A DNA stretch of 64,000 bases, taken from Caldilineaceae bacterium. Its GTDB lineage: Bacteria; Chloroflexota; Anaerolineae; Caldilineales; Caldilineaceae. The DNA lies in contig JAJDTL010000021.1 of the NCBI GenBank assembly GCA_022827195.1, positions 62,001 through 126,000 of the forward strand. The letters run 5' to 3'. Shown here in pieces: positions 9,002-18,352 of the stretch. The notes beneath the pieces are model-generated. The model worked only from the letters and a program-made list of their open reading frames with translations, searched no databases and had not been told where the DNA came from. A program made the translations under genes and the position numbers. The first letter of the stretch is position 1. Each line of letters starts with the position of its first letter.

Positions 9002-9721
9002 TTACTCCTGGAGCTGCGCGAGCTGCTCGGACTGCCAGAGCTTGAATTCGTCGGAAGGAACGACGCGAACAACTGCTTCCATGCCGCTGTGGTTTCTGCC
9101 GCATAGTTCTGCGCAGACGAGCCTATATTCACCGATTACCGTTGGTGTAAATCGCAAATAGGTGATTTTGCCGGGTACGGTGTCCTGTTTGACGCGAAAC
9201 TCCGGCACCCAAAAGTTATGGAGAACATCGTCGGAAGTAAGGTGCATGCGCACCGGTTTGTCCACTTCCAGGACCAGAACCTCCGTGACCGCGCCGGTAT
9301 CCGGGTAGGAGAATAGCCAGCTCCACTGGCGGCCTTCGGCGCTGACCACATATTCGTCGGGCAGCTCTTTGGTAATGTCAAAAAGCATGGTGGTGGCGTA
9401 CCACCCAAAGTAGACGAGTATGAAGCAGGGGACAACGGTCCAAACGATTTCGAGGGTGCCGTTTCCGTGTATATGCTCGCCGTCGCCTTCATCGCCGCGG
9501 GCGCGGAAGACGATGAGGGCATAGCACATGAATACGACGACGAGGGCGAATAGGAAGGCGATCAACCAGATATGCTGGTCGAACATTTCGTCGATGGGAG
9601 CGGCCTCGGCGACCGCGGCAACCGGTTTGACGAGGACGCTGTCCAGCACCTCGTAGACAAGCCAGGTACAGACTATGATCAGGAGCGTCGCGATAATGAA
9701 GTGTCGACGGTTGTTCGCCAT
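9002..9721 (-). CDS. coxB: Cytochrome c oxidase subunit II
   Basis: A 239-residue protein with two N-terminal TM helices (about 8-28 and 48-70) and a periplasmic cupredoxin domain. The CuA site reads CAELCGRNHSGM near residues 203-214, with the upstream ligand His in VLHNFWVPEF. TLEIVWTVVPCFILV is the second-helix signature. Unlike caa3 oxidases of Thermus or Bacillus, no cytochrome c domain is fused, so a separate electron donor is needed. The ATG at 9721 has AAGG upstream; it is the first gene after the promoter at 9836-9864. Confidence 0.93.
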   Translation of the reverse strand: MANNRRHFIIATLLIIVCTWLVYEVLDSVLVKPVAAVAEAAPIDEMFDQHIWLIAFLFALVVVFMCYALIVFRARGDEGDGEHIHGNGTLEIVWTVVPCFILVYFGWYATTMLFDITKELPDEYVVSAEGRQWSWLFSYPDTGAVTEVLVLEVDKPVRMHLTSDDVLHNFWVPEFRVKQDTVPGKITYLRFTPTVIGEYRLVCAELCGRNHSGMEAVVRVVPSDEFKLWQSEQLAQLQE

Positions 9722-9835
9722 GAAAACTATCCTTAAGAGCACCCGGGTTCAGATGGTGGCCGCCTTCGGAAAGGGCGACTGTCAGCGACAGGCGCGTCAC
9801 AGACGGCGGCAGCGGTCGAGAGCCATCCGCGCGGC

Positions 9836-9864
9836 ATTGTACAAAAAGGCACAAAACATGTCAA
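9836..9864 (-). promoter_or_regulatory. Sigma70-type promoter of the oxidase operon
   Basis: On the minus strand TTGACA (9864-9859), a 17-base spacer and TACAAT (9841-9836). The transcript should start near 9829, giving a leader of about 110 bases before coxB. No other good pair is seen upstream of coxB. Confidence 0.7.
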
Positions 9865-9998
9865 AGATGTGGTGGGAGAATGCGCGAGAACTGCGTGGGC
9901 GCGGTGTAAGTAGGTTGAAGGGAGAAAACTTGGCAAATGGACCCGTGCGCCGCCGCGATTGCTTACTCTCTTTGAATTCGGACCGTTAGGAGTGGGTG

Positions 9999-10027
9999 TT
10001 GCCAAATGCGAAAGGCGCGGATATATT
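9999..10027 (+). promoter_or_regulatory. Sigma70-type promoter of recombinase-like gene
   Basis: TTGCCA (9999-10004), a 17-base spacer and TATATT (10022-10027) on the plus strand. The start point would be near 10034, about 67 bases before the ATG at 10101. Confidence 0.6.
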
Positions 10028-10100
10028 GACTAAGGCCTATACGCAATATGGGCCACGGCAAGGCGGCCGGAGTTTAGCGGACAACAGGGAGGTTGGCCGG

Positions 10101-11045
10101 ATGAGCGAGAGTAGGAGCGGGCGTACGACGAGAGCGGAGGTTGACCCCGCCGGAAGCGCGGCGCCGGCATTGCGAGCGAATAGCTCTCTCAGCGAGGCAG
10201 TCGCTGGCTACGAAAAGGAGATGGTTGGCAAAGGATACAGCGTGAACACGATCAAGTCCTTCGCCAATGACTTGAAGATTCTGCGCACTTTTCTGGACGA
10301 TTCGGCGGTGCTGCGGGAGATTCAGACGCAGCATCTGCAGGACTTTCTCACCTGGATGCAGGGTGAGCGCGGGCGCCCCTGCGGCCCCAAGACGCTGTCA
10401 AGACGGATCACGACGCTCAAGAGTTTTTTCGCGTGGCTGCACAGTATCGGCGCAATCGGCACCGACCCGGCTGAACCGATAGTCAACCATGCGGTGCGGA
10501 CTTCGCTGCCCGAGATTCTCAACTACAAGGAAGTCAAGAGTCTTTTGGAGACCTGTAGGAACTGGCTGTTGGACGGCGACAAGCCGGATGCGCGGCCCTA
10601 TGTCTTGGTGGGCCTGTTACTCCAGACTGGAATCAAGAAGAGCGAGGCGGTCGGTCTGTTGCTGGAGGACATTGCGCGTGAAGACGCGCAGGAGCCGTCG
10701 GTGTTTATCCGTTACGCAGAGGAGCGGTACGCGCACAAAAACCGCAGGCTGGACCTCGATCCCGGCTTTCTGAGGCCGCTCGAGCAGTACCTGGAACAGT
10801 ACCGGCCTGAGAACTTTCTGTTTGAATGTACGCCGCGCAACCTGGAGTATGTGCTGGAAGAGGTAGGCGAACGAGCGAAGGTCAAGCGGGTCAAGGTAGG
10901 TTTCGAGACGTTGCGGTGGACAAGTGTCGTGCGCGATTTCAAGCAGGGAATGAAGGACGAAGCGCTGCGCAACAAGATGGGCCTGAGCAAGGTCACTTGG
11001 CGGGAGACGAGCCAGAAAGTTCAGGTGCTGGCCGGGGTCAGATAG
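10101..11045 (+). CDS. Tyrosine-recombinase-fold protein lacking catalytic residues
   Basis: A 314-residue protein starting at the ATG at 10101, eight bases after GGGAGG. Residues about 25-115 form a SAM-like core-binding domain (GYSVNTIKSFANDLKILRTF; KTLSRRITTLKSFFAWL), and the rest aligns with the XerC/D catalytic domain. The active site is degraded: TGIKKSEAVGL replaces the first catalytic Arg of TGLRxSE with Lys; the HxxR box is ETLR (His to Glu, Arg kept); the LLGH box is KMGLS (His to Leu); and the position of the nucleophilic Tyr is Ser. It should bind DNA but not cleave it by the Xer mechanism. No phage or plasmid genes are nearby; it may be a domesticated regulator. Confidence 0.8.
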   Translation: MSESRSGRTTRAEVDPAGSAAPALRANSSLSEAVAGYEKEMVGKGYSVNTIKSFANDLKILRTFLDDSAVLREIQTQHLQDFLTWMQGERGRPCGPKTLSRRITTLKSFFAWLHSIGAIGTDPAEPIVNHAVRTSLPEILNYKEVKSLLETCRNWLLDGDKPDARPYVLVGLLLQTGIKKSEAVGLLLEDIAREDAQEPSVFIRYAEERYAHKNRRLDLDPGFLRPLEQYLEQYRPENFLFECTPRNLEYVLEEVGERAKVKRVKVGFETLRWTSVVRDFKQGMKDEALRNKMGLSKVTWRETSQKVQVLAGVR

Positions 11046-11160
11046 ATGTAGAGATTCGTCTTCGATCCGAGGGCCTTCAACCGTGGGAGTCTCGGCGCCA
11101 GCCGTGTTTTTCCGACTGCCGTAGAGATAGAGGGGGCTGGCAAGGGCAGGTGTCCGGCGC

Positions 11161-12072
11161 CTAGGCGAGGTCTCCGAAGTTCGCATTATCCCAATCACGA
11201 ATTGCATCACGAACCGCATGCGCAAGCCGTCCCCATTCAGGGATGGAAAGTGTTTCGGCGCGGCGGCTGGGATCGATGTCTGCGGCGTGCAGCCATTGGT
11301 CTGCCTGCTGTTTGGTACAGGAAAGGCCCGCGCTCAAGCTGTTGCGGAGCTGTTTGCGGCGCTGGGAGAAGCCGGCGCGCACGACGGAGAAGAAGTGGGC
11401 CGGTTCGACACCGGGGGCGGCCGGCTTGGGCAGAATATCGAGGCGCAGCACGGAGCTGTCGACTTTGGGCCGAGGCAGGAAGGCGCCGGCGGGCACACGT
11501 TGCAGGACGCTGGGTCGGGCGTAGAATTGGACGCTGACTGCGAGGAGCGACATTGCGCCGGGCTGAGCGACGATGCGACGGGCTACTTCGTGTTGGACGA
11601 GGAGGACGGCGAGCATCGGGGGATGGGCGCATTCCAGTATGTGCCGCAGGACGGCGCTCGTGATGTAGTAGGGGAGGTTCGCTACTATTTTGAAGGGCGA
11701 GGAGAGGGGCGCGGCCGGTTGCTGAGCGACTGTCTGGGCGTGAACGGTTTCGGCGGGATCGATCTTCAGGATGTCAGCGTGGACAAAGGCTACATTGGTT
11801 TGACTTGCGAACTCTTGCCGGAGGATGGGAATGAGACGCTGGTCGAGTTCGACGGCGACGACGCGTCCGGCCCGCGCTGCCAGCTGATGGGTCAATGCGC
11901 CGAGGCCGGGGCCGATTTCAAGGACGTTATCGGTCGGCGTGAGATCGGCCGCACCGGCGATGCGGGCGAGGTGGGTCGTGTCGATGAGGAGGTTCTGGCC
12001 GAGGGACTTCTTGAGGTCCAGATTGTGGCGGCGGAGCAGGTCAAGGGGTGAGGAGGGCTTATTTTTACTCAT
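11161..12072 (-). CDS. rsmA: 16S rRNA (adenine1518/1519-N6) dimethyltransferase
   Basis: A 303-residue KsgA/RsmA protein that dimethylates two adjacent adenines in the helix 45 loop of 16S r[13 protein letters not shown] and [11 protein letters not shown] form the SAM site, VELDQR the acidic ligand, and NLPYYIT is the catalytic motif IV. The C-terminal domain has [14 protein letters not shown] and [12 protein letters not shown]. Its start overlaps the last eight bases of lepA, so the two are co-translated. Length is at the long end for the family because of an insert near residue 125 ([10 protein letters not shown]). Confidence 0.95.
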   Translation of the reverse strand: MSKNKPSSPLDLLRRHNLDLKKSLGQNLLIDTTHLARIAGAADLTPTDNVLEIGPGLGALTHQLAARAGRVVAVELDQRLIPILRQEFASQTNVAFVHADILKIDPAETVHAQTVAQQPAAPLSSPFKIVANLPYYITSAVLRHILECAHPPMLAVLLVQHEVARRIVAQPGAMSLLAVSVQFYARPSVLQRVPAGAFLPRPKVDSSVLRLDILPKPAAPGVEPAHFFSVVRAGFSQRRKQLRNSLSAGLSCTKQQADQWLHAADIDPSRRAETLSIPEWGRLAHAVRDAIRDWDNANFGDLA

Positions 12073-13879
12073 CCTCGAGGCTAAGCACGGTCATAAAGGC
12101 TTCCTGCGGGATCTCGACCGCTCCGACCATCTTCATGCGTTTTTTGCCCGCCTTTTGGTTTTCGAGCAGCTTGCGTTTGCGGGTGACGTCGCCGCCGTAG
12201 CACTTTGAGAGCACGTCCTTCCGCAGCGCTTTCACGTTGGCGCGGCTGATCACCTTGTTGCCGATGGCGGCCTGGATGGGGACGGTGAAAAGCTGGCGGG
12301 GGATTATGTCCTTCATCTTGCTGACCATGCGCTGCCCTTTGGGGTAGGCGTCGTCGCGGTGGGTGATGATGCTGAGGGCGTCGACGGGCTGGCCGTTTAC
12401 GAGCACGTCGAGTTTGACCATGTCGGAGGGCTGATAATCGTCGAGCGTGTAATCCATCGAGGCGTAGCCGCGCGTGCGGGCTTTCAGCTCATTGTAGAAG
12501 TCGACGATGATTTCAGCGAGCGGGATCTGGAAGCTGAGTTCGACCCGTTTGGTGTCGAGCCAGAGCTGGTTTTTGACGCGGCCGCGCCGCTTGGTCACCA
12601 TCTCCAGGATCGGGCCGATGTAGGCTGAGGGGGCGTAGATCTGCAGACCGCACCAGGGTTCTTCGATCTGCTCGATGAGGCTTGCGTCAGGCAGATCGGC
12701 GGGGCTTTCGAGCAGAAACTGGCTGCCGTCTGTTGCAATGACGCGGTATGCCACGGAAGGCGCGGTAAAGATAATATCAAGGTCATATTCGCGCTCGAGA
12801 CGTTCCTGCACGATTTCCATGTGAAAGAGGCCGAGAAAGCCAAGGCGGAATCCGAACCCGAGCGCCTGGCTGGTCTCCGGCTCGAAAGTCAGCGCGCCGT
12901 CGTTGAGGTGCAGTTTCTCGAGTGCGTCGCGCAGGTCGTGATAGTCATCGGAATCGGTTGGGTAGAGGCCGGCGAAGACCATCGGCTTCATCGGCTCGTA
13001 GCCGGGAAGAGGCTGCGGCGCAGGGTCGGAGGCGAGAGTAATGGTGTCGCCGACGTCGAGGTCCTGCACGCTTTTCAGGCCGGTGGCGATATAGCCGACC
13101 TCGCCGGCCTCCAGGCGGGAGGCCTTGACGGGCGCGGGCGTAAGAATGCCGATTTCGATGGGGTCGATGTGTTTGTCGCCGGATATGGCGAGGAGGCGGG
13201 CGGGGGCGGTCAAGGCGCCATTGACGACGCGCACGTAGGCCACGACGCCCTTGTAGGGATCGTAATGGCAGTCGAATACGAGCGCCTGCAGCCTGGCGTC
13301 TGTGTTCCCCTGTGGTGGCGGCACCTGCTCGACAATGCTTTCCAGCACGTTTTCGATGTTGAGGTCGTCTTTGGCGCTGATGCGGAGAATATCAGCGGCG
13401 GGCACAGCCAGAAGGTCTTCTATGTCCTGCGCGACCTCATCGGGCATGGCGGCCGCCAGGTCGATCTTGTTGAGGACCGGAATGATGGTCAGGTCAAGTT
13501 CCATTGCGGCCAGCAGATGTGCAACGGTCTGGGCCTGGATGCCCTGGGATGCGTCAACGACGAGGACGGCGCCCTCGCAGGCCTGCAGGGCGCGCTTGAC
13601 CTCGTAGGTGAAGTCGACGTGGCCGGGCGTGTCGATGAGATTCATTTCGTAGTCGGCCGATGGTTCACCGGGGCGCCGGCGGCGGTAGATCATGCGCACT
13701 GCACTGGCTTTGATTGTCACGCCTTTTTCGCGTTCAAGGTCCATCGAGTCCAGCAGCTGTTCCTTCATTTCGCGATCGGTTACAGTGCCGGTGAGCTGGA
13801 TCAGGCGGTCGGCCAGCGTGCTCTTGCCGTGATCGATGTGCGCGATGATGCAGAAGTTGCGAATGTGGTCCAGATCCAT
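12065..13879 (-). CDS. lepA: Elongation factor 4 (LepA)
   Basis: A 604-residue ribosomal GTPase. G1 is [10 protein letters not shown]3 DTPGHVDF and G4 NKIDLA; domains II, III and V follow, and the LepA-specific C-terminal domain (KADVL-type region [18 protein letters not shown], then [16 protein letters not shown]) is complete. LepA acts in translation under stress and in 30S maturation. Its 3' end overlaps rsmA. A possible weak minus-strand promoter lies between it and the divergent Lgt-like gene. Confidence 0.96.
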   Translation of the reverse strand: MDLDHIRNFCIIAHIDHGKSTLADRLIQLTGTVTDREMKEQLLDSMDLEREKGVTIKASAVRMIYRRRRPGEPSADYEMNLIDTPGHVDFTYEVKRALQACEGAVLVVDASQGIQAQTVAHLLAAMELDLTIIPVLNKIDLAAAMPDEVAQDIEDLLAVPAADILRISAKDDLNIENVLESIVEQVPPPQGNTDARLQALVFDCHYDPYKGVVAYVRVVNGALTAPARLLAISGDKHIDPIEIGILTPAPVKASRLEAGEVGYIATGLKSVQDLDVGDTITLASDPAPQPLPGYEPMKPMVFAGLYPTDSDDYHDLRDALEKLHLNDGALTFEPETSQALGFGFRLGFLGLFHMEIVQERLEREYDLDIIFTAPSVAYRVIATDGSQFLLESPADLPDASLIEQIEEPWCGLQIYAPSAYIGPILEMVTKRRGRVKNQLWLDTKRVELSFQIPLAEIIVDFYNELKARTRGYASMDYTLDDYQPSDMVKLDVLVNGQPVDALSIITHRDDAYPKGQRMVSKMKDIIPRQLFTVPIQAAIGNKVISRANVKALRKDVLSKCYGGDVTRKRKLLENQKAGKKRMKMVGAVEIPQEAFMTVLSLEDE

Positions 13880-13908
13880 AGGTTACGAGCAGGCAGGTCC
13901 CTGGTTCC

Positions 13909-13938
13909 TTGGTATGGTCACGATGGGAACAGTATACT
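13909..13938 (+). promoter_or_regulatory. Possible promoter of Lgt-like gene
   Basis: TTGGTA (13909-13914), 18 bases, TATACT (13933-13938) on the plus strand. It lies in the 130-base divergent gap after the lepA start, about 65 bases before the TTG start at 14009. Confidence 0.4.
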
Positions 13939-14008
13939 ACACGCTGGCCTGGCGCCGGCGAATGGCCGGTAGAATCCGGGCCCTGTGTCCGCTTGCAGAG
14001 GAATCGCC

Positions 14009-14797
14009 TTGTACCCGTCTATTCAGGTCGGCCCTATTTCACTCCCGACCGCCCAGATTCTGGCCCTGGTGGCGGCCTGGTTCGGTCTGTCGGTCATGGC
14101 CCAGGTCGGACGCCGTCTGCGGTTGGACCCGGACATGGTCTGGAATCTGGGCACGCTGGCGCTGGCGGCGGGACTCATTGTAGCCCGGCTGTCCCATGCA
14201 GTCCAGTATTGGGACATCTATCGCGCCGAGCCTCTACTGCTCGTCAGTATTCGGCCCGGTGGTCTCCTTTTTTGGCCGGGGGCAATTGGCGCGCTGGCGG
14301 CGGGATACTTGTATCTGGTCCGCAAGGGGGTCGATCCGCGGCCGGTCGGGACGGCGGTGGTTTTGGGCGTGCTGGCAGGAGGGGCCGTGCTGGAGGTGTC
14401 CTACTTTCTGACCGGTTCGACTGTGGGCGTCCCCGGCACTCCACCGGCGGCAGTGTCTACCGCGCTGACCGGAATCGGCAAGCTGGCAGAACCGCTCCGG
14501 CTTATTTCGGGCGAAGTTCGCCATCCAGTTGCGCTCTACCGTGCGATCGGCATGATGCTGATCGTCGGTGGATTTCTGTTGTGGGGCAACTGGAAGCGAC
14601 CGGGCCGTTTGGCGGGAAAGGCGCTTCTGGCGCTGGCGCTCCTGCGGCTTCTTGTTGACGGATTCGCGGCTGACGCGAGTCAGTTGGGTCCCCTGCGTAT
14701 TTCGCAGCTGGTGGCTCTGGTCGCGGCGCTCGCACTGGCGCTTTCACTGGCGGGGACCGCTGACAGGGACGGATCTTCACAGAGTGCGACGGGCTGA
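14009..14797 (+). CDS. Prolipoprotein diacylglyceryl transferase-like membrane protein, active site not conserved
   Basis: About 262 residues and seven hydrophobic segments. The start is probably the TTG at 14009 (AGAGGA upstream), so the protein begins MYPSIQVGPISLPTAQ, matching the N-terminus of Lgt. Other Lgt landmarks are recognisable: the GGLLFWPGAIG segment (family GGMSFHGGLIG), RHPVALYR (family HPSQLYE) and RISQLVAL near the end. The essential His of FHGG is Trp here, and the GRLGNFINGE box with the catalytic Arg and Asn is not recognisable in GAVLEVSYFLTG. It is therefore a diverged Lgt paralog, probably not a lipoprotein acyltransferase. The genome must encode a normal Lgt elsewhere, since lipoproteins occur in this window. 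Confidence 0.65.
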   Translation: MYPSIQVGPISLPTAQILALVAAWFGLSVMAQVGRRLRLDPDMVWNLGTLALAAGLIVARLSHAVQYWDIYRAEPLLLVSIRPGGLLFWPGAIGALAAGYLYLVRKGVDPRPVGTAVVLGVLAGGAVLEVSYFLTGSTVGVPGTPPAAVSTALTGIGKLAEPLRLISGEVRHPVALYRAIGMMLIVGGFLLWGNWKRPGRLAGKALLALALLRLLVDGFAADASQLGPLRISQLVALVAALALALSLAGTADRDGSSQSATG

Positions 14798-14893
14798 TCA
14801 CACCTGCACCGGCGCTCACGCGATCAGCTGGAAGCGGACGCGGACTGGAGAGGCAGCGCGGATCGCTTGACGCAGGAAAGGACGGCGGGCAGG

Positions 14894-15532
14894 TTACAGA
14901 ACCTGCTGAATGACGAGAAGAGTTCCAGCCTTAATCGAAATATGGGCGGGCGAGGATGCGAGCGTATTGCTTACGCCTAGCGTGCTGCCGAGGTACAGGG
15001 TCGCGTTTTCAAGCGGATATTCAAGGCCCCGATAGGTCACGCCCGTCACCTCTTCGCTTATGGCAACCGCGCTGACGTAGCCGCCGGTCGGACCCTCCAT
15101 TGTAAGCGACTGGGGCCCGCGCAGGACGCGCGCAAGCTGGTCTCCTTCGGCGATGGCAAGGGGCACGGGCCTGCTCCTTTGGGCCAGGATCATGAGGTTG
15201 GCGACTGTCTGGTCGAGCCGGCCGCCGACAGCCCCCAGGAGGATGAGTTCCGTCGCCCCGTCCCGCAGGGCGCGTTCGATCGCCAGTTCGAGATCGGTGG
15301 CGTTTTTGGCTGCAGGATGCTGCTCCACGCCAACGCCCTGTTTGCGGAGTTGCGCCAGATGCACCGGGTCGATGCTGTCAAGGTCGCCGACGACCACGGC
15401 GGGCTGGAGGCCGAGCGCTTCAAGGTGGCGCGCGCCTCCGTCGACTGCGATACGATAGTCGTCGGGACGCAGCCAGCGCGACAGGGCGCTGTAGTCGGTG
15501 ATTTCTCCGTTAACAAAGAGCAGGGCGCGCAT
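14894..15532 (-). CDS. thiN: Thiamine pyrophosphokinase
   Basis: A 212-residue enzyme that transfers pyrophosphate from ATP to thiamine. Motifs: IAVDGGARHLEALG, VVGDLDSID and ATDLELAIERAL (acidic Mg-binding residues), and LLGAVGGRLDQTVAN, the characteristic G-GR-DH-like motif, here with Gln in place of His. The C-terminal thiamine-binding beta domain runs from about residue 140. It follows the DUF456 gene with a 15-base gap in a minus-strand operon. Confidence 0.9.
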   Translation of the reverse strand: MRALLFVNGEITDYSALSRWLRPDDYRIAVDGGARHLEALGLQPAVVVGDLDSIDPVHLAQLRKQGVGVEQHPAAKNATDLELAIERALRDGATELILLGAVGGRLDQTVANLMILAQRSRPVPLAIAEGDQLARVLRGPQSLTMEGPTGGYVSAVAISEEVTGVTYRGLEYPLENATLYLGSTLGVSNTLASSPAHISIKAGTLLVIQQVL

Positions 15533-15547
15533 GGCCTTCCGAATCGT

Positions 15548-16156
15548 TTAGAGGAACGCCTGCCAGACAAAGATCGCGAGCATCGTCACGCTGATCGCGA
15601 ATTCGACAGCCATGGCAAGCAAAAACCCACTGACATAACCTTTCACCGCCTGCGTGGCGGCTTGCCGGTGCGAGCGCGCGCTGGTCTTGACCCTGCTGCC
15701 GAGGTCAGCGGCCGCTTCGATCCCCCCAGCTCCAGCGGTGCCGCGCACAGCTGAAGCGCGTTGCGCGCGACGGTACTCCATGAGCCAGAGGGCGGAAATT
15801 GAGCCGACCGCGGCGCCGACAAAGGTGCCTACGACGGGTATGCTGGACAGCAGGATAGCGCCGGCGAGCCCACCGAGAATTGAGACGCCGATCGAGCGCC
15901 AACCCGCGCCGGAGCGGCGGCTGCTGACAAAGCTCAGGCCCAGATCGGCGCCCCAGGCGATGATCGTGAGGATAGCGAGGAAGAGCAGCGTCGGCCAGCC
16001 GATGCGGGCAAAACCGTCAGCCCATGCCCAGACCAGCACGCCGATCCAGATGAAGGGCGGCCCGGGCAGGACCGGGACCATCGCGCCTACGATTCCCAGA
16101 GTGATGAGAAGATAACTGAAGCCAAACAGCAGGTCTGAGAGTTCAAAGAATGGCAT
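15548..16156 (-). CDS. DUF456 family membrane protein
   Basis: A 202-residue protein with four to five TM helices. [34 protein letters not shown]-type opening and the glycine-rich helix [29 protein letters not shown] match DUF456 (PF04306). Its function is unknown. A soluble loop of about 40 residues (about 128-170) is longer than usual. It overlaps the end of the epimerase gene by 14 bases, so the two are coupled. Confidence 0.8.
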   Translation of the reverse strand: MPFFELSDLLFGFSYLLITLGIVGAMVPVLPGPPFIWIGVLVWAWADGFARIGWPTLLFLAILTIIAWGADLGLSFVSSRRSGAGWRSIGVSILGGLAGAILLSSIPVVGTFVGAAVGSISALWLMEYRRAQRASAVRGTAGAGGIEAAADLGSRVKTSARSHRQAATQAVKGYVSGFLLAMAVEFAISVTMLAIFVWQAFL

Positions 16157-16922
16157 CGAGGCCCTCTACGCGCGCAACAAGGTTCGCGGTTTGAAGGGGC
16201 AAGAGCGTGTCGCCGGCGAAGAGCGGCGGCAGGTCCAGCTCCAAGCGTTCGTAAAGCGCCGGGGGCACACCTATGTCAGCGAGGTAGAGCTGGCCGCACG
16301 CCGCGTTCGCTTCGGGCTGGAGGAGCCCGAGCTTGGGCAGCGCCAAAGTCATGGTAACCGAGGCGGCTATGTGAGGGCTGACCAGTTGACCGCCGGAGGC
16401 GTCGAGGCCGCTGGGCATGTCGAGGCTGAGGATCGGCGCGACGCTGCTGTTCGCCAGCTGGATCAGATCGGCGGCGCGGCCGCGCGGGGGCCCGTTCAGG
16501 CCGTAGCCAATCAAAGCGTCGATGACGAGGTCGGCGGGGGGGAGTTCCCAACCTTCTTCAGCCCATGCGAGGGGTGCGTCCATGCGCTGAAGCGTGGTCA
16601 GCTGGCTGCGCATCTCGCATGGCGGAATGTCGCTGAGGGGGTGCGAGAGCACAATCTGTACCCAAGCGCCCCAATTGAGAAGATGGCGCGCCGCGGCAAG
16701 CCCGCCGCCGCCATTGTTGCCGCGCCCGGCCACCACGACGATGGGGCGGTCCTGTAATGCATCGACGCCTCCATTCTCGTCGTCGGACAGCAGTCGCCTG
16801 GCCAGACGCGCGAGTTCACGGCCGGCGCTCTCCATCATCTGCACGGGCCGGACACCATACTCTTCAACCATAAGTCTGTCGACGGCGCGCATCTGATCGG
16901 CAGTTAGCGCAGGCAGGTTCAC
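16143..16922 (-). CDS. nnrE: NAD(P)H-hydrate epimerase (YjeF N-terminal domain only)
   Basis: A 259-residue protein starting at a GTG at 16922 that overlaps the stop of the upstream membrane gene (GTGA); a longer in-frame extension is ruled out by that gene. [47 protein letters not shown] and [14 protein letters not shown] are the YjeF-N motifs, and [13 protein letters not shown] is the Asp-containing active site. It interconverts R and S forms of hydrated NAD(P)H. The ADP-dependent dehydratase domain usually fused C-terminally is absent, so the dehydratase must be encoded elsewhere. Confidence 0.88.
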   Translation of the reverse strand: MNLPALTADQMRAVDRLMVEEYGVRPVQMMESAGRELARLARRLLSDDENGGVDALQDRPIVVVAGRGNNGGGGLAAARHLLNWGAWVQIVLSHPLSDIPPCEMRSQLTTLQRMDAPLAWAEEGWELPPADLVIDALIGYGLNGPPRGRAADLIQLANSSVAPILSLDMPSGLDASGGQLVSPHIAASVTMTLALPKLGLLQPEANAACGQLYLADIGVPPALYERLELDLPPLFAGDTLLPLQTANLVARVEGLDAIL

Positions 16923-18034
16923 GCGCCCGGCTCCGGTTGCTGCGGGGACAGAAGGAGAAAACTGAGCAGCCAGCAGGCCAGGGCAGGAATGACGATTGTG
17001 CTTGTCCAAAGATGGACGGACCAGGTTGTGCCGGCGGTTGGCAGGAGTACGGCGTAGTAGCCGGTGTAGAGCAGAAATGGAATGGCTGGGGCGAGCCAGC
17101 GGACCGTTTGCGGGTTGCGGCGCGGATGGGCCCGCCACGACAGGAAGTCAATAACGACGGCGGCGGTTCCCATGCCGAGAGCCAGCCAAGCCATGAGGGG
17201 GCGTTCGTAGTCGACGATGGCAGCCCCCAGAATGGCCAATCCGAGCACCGTTGTGACCGCGCCCGGGGGCAGCTGCCAGCGGCGCAATACAAGGAGGAGT
17301 GGTCCGGTCAACCCAGCCGCGGTGATGATGGCTCCGGCCAGTCCGGCAGCCTTGCCCACATCATTGTGAAAGTAGCCATCGCCTGTCCCCGGCGTTCCGA
17401 GCTGAACGGTCACGGGAAAGTAAAACATCATAAAGAAGATGAGGTTGGCGAGAAAGAGTCCCAGCGACCCAATTGCGGGCGCGAGCGTGCGCCAGCAAGG
17501 GTCTTCGTCATGCCGATTCCAGGCAGCCCGCAGGGGGCCGGCGACAACGAGTCCGATGCCGAGGCCAAGTAGGATATGCGTTGGGCTGTAGAGCGCTTCA
17601 ATGCCGCGCTCGACACCAAAAATCTGATGCCAGGCCATGTCGCCTGCGCCGCCGGCAGCGAAGACGAATAGGCCGATGCCGGTCAGGCGGTAGCCGTCGG
17701 GGATCGCCAGCGTCAGGGGGTAACCGCGCAGCATGTTCAATGTCGTGGCGCCGGCGAAGACAATGGCGACGAGAATATAACCGCTGTAGAAGAAAGCGTG
17801 CCAGGGCGTAAAGAATGACTGGTCGACTCGACCGTGATTGTGCGCCCAGCCGTCCAGATAGAGGCCACCGACAAAAACCGCACTCAGCGCCATCACCAGC
17901 CAGTCGAAGCCAAGACCGGAGATCTTCTGCTGTGCAGCAAGAACTTGCCCATCGCCTCCTGGTGCGTGCGCTGTCACGGAAGGCGACGCCTGGGCTTGCG
18001 CTCCAAGAGCGCGCTCGAAGGTGTCTTTCGTCAT
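16919..18034 (-). CDS. Uncharacterised polytopic membrane protein with conserved His residues
   Basis: About 371 residues from the ATG at 18034 (a second ATG lies two codons upstream) with about ten TM helices after a 40-residue soluble N-terminus. I do not recognise the family with certainty. His residues sit at helix ends in [34 protein letters not shown] and [10 protein letters not shown], suggesting a metal or heme site. The acidic Asp of [11 protein letters not shown] is placed similarly. It is translationally coupled to the NAD(P)HX epimerase and shares a promoter with the downstream thiN group, but no functional link is evident. Confidence 0.7.
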   Translation of the reverse strand: MTKDTFERALGAQAQASPSVTAHAPGGDGQVLAAQQKISGLGFDWLVMALSAVFVGGLYLDGWAHNHGRVDQSFFTPWHAFFYSGYILVAIVFAGATTLNMLRGYPLTLAIPDGYRLTGIGLFVFAAGGAGDMAWHQIFGVERGIEALYSPTHILLGLGIGLVVAGPLRAAWNRHDEDPCWRTLAPAIGSLGLFLANLIFFMMFYFPVTVQLGTPGTGDGYFHNDVGKAAGLAGAIITAAGLTGPLLLVLRRWQLPPGAVTTVLGLAILGAAIVDYERPLMAWLALGMGTAAVVIDFLSWRAHPRRNPQTVRWLAPAIPFLLYTGYYAVLLPTAGTTWSVHLWTSTIVIPALACWLLSFLLLSPQQPEPGA

Positions 18035-18078
18035 GCACATTCCAATCCATCAATACGGACCGGCCGGGTATTGGTTTC

Positions 18079-18106
18079 AGTGTAACCGAATCTAAAGGGC
18101 GAGCAA
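18079..18106 (-). promoter_or_regulatory. Possible promoter of the membrane protein-nnrE-DUF456-thiN operon
   Basis: On the minus strand TTGCTC (18106-18101), 16 bases, TACACT (18084-18079), about 45 bases before the ATG at 18034. Confidence 0.45.
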
Positions 18107-18224
18107 AGCAGTTCCGAAATCGAGGGGAAGGAGGGCGCAAGAATTGCAAGAATGCCTCCGCGGAGTCCGAGCCCAAACGATTCAGGGCCAAGAGAGAACG
18201 GTGGCCGGTATTTTGCATCTTGTT

Positions 18225-18253
18225 TTGGGAGATCGAGCCGCCGATGGTATTCT
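18225..18253 (+). promoter_or_regulatory. Possible promoter of nadC-nadA
   Basis: TTGGGA (18225-18230), 17 bases, TATTCT (18248-18253) on the plus strand, about 100 bases before nadC. A perfect TTGACA also occurs at 18269-18274 but lacks a good -10 partner. The 320-base gap between the divergent starts holds no other gene. Confidence 0.45.
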
Positions 18254-18352
18254 AGTGGCGATATCCACTTGACATCGGAGTAGAGTTCCGACTCACTAGG
18301 GCCGAGCCGATTGTTGTACCATAAAGGCCGCTATTCGACCGCAGGTGCAGGG

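Larger units (their letters stand above)
9722..10100. other. Divergent intergenic region, oxidase operon / recombinase-fold gene
   Basis: About 380 bases without a supportable gene. It holds two opposed sigma70-like promoters, one reading into coxB (9836-9864) and one reading into the recombinase-like gene (9999-10027). No RNA gene or clear operator was recognised between them. Confidence 0.6.

Noticed and set aside
12821-13972. Long plus-strand ORF of 383 codons
   Set aside because: It is antisense to lepA, whose GTPase motifs are unmistakable; it arises from high-GC codon bias.
16923-17138. N-terminal extension of the NAD(P)HX epimerase
   Set aside because: The extra 72 codons overlap the membrane protein gene in another frame; the GTG at 16922 sits in a GTGA junction where homology begins.
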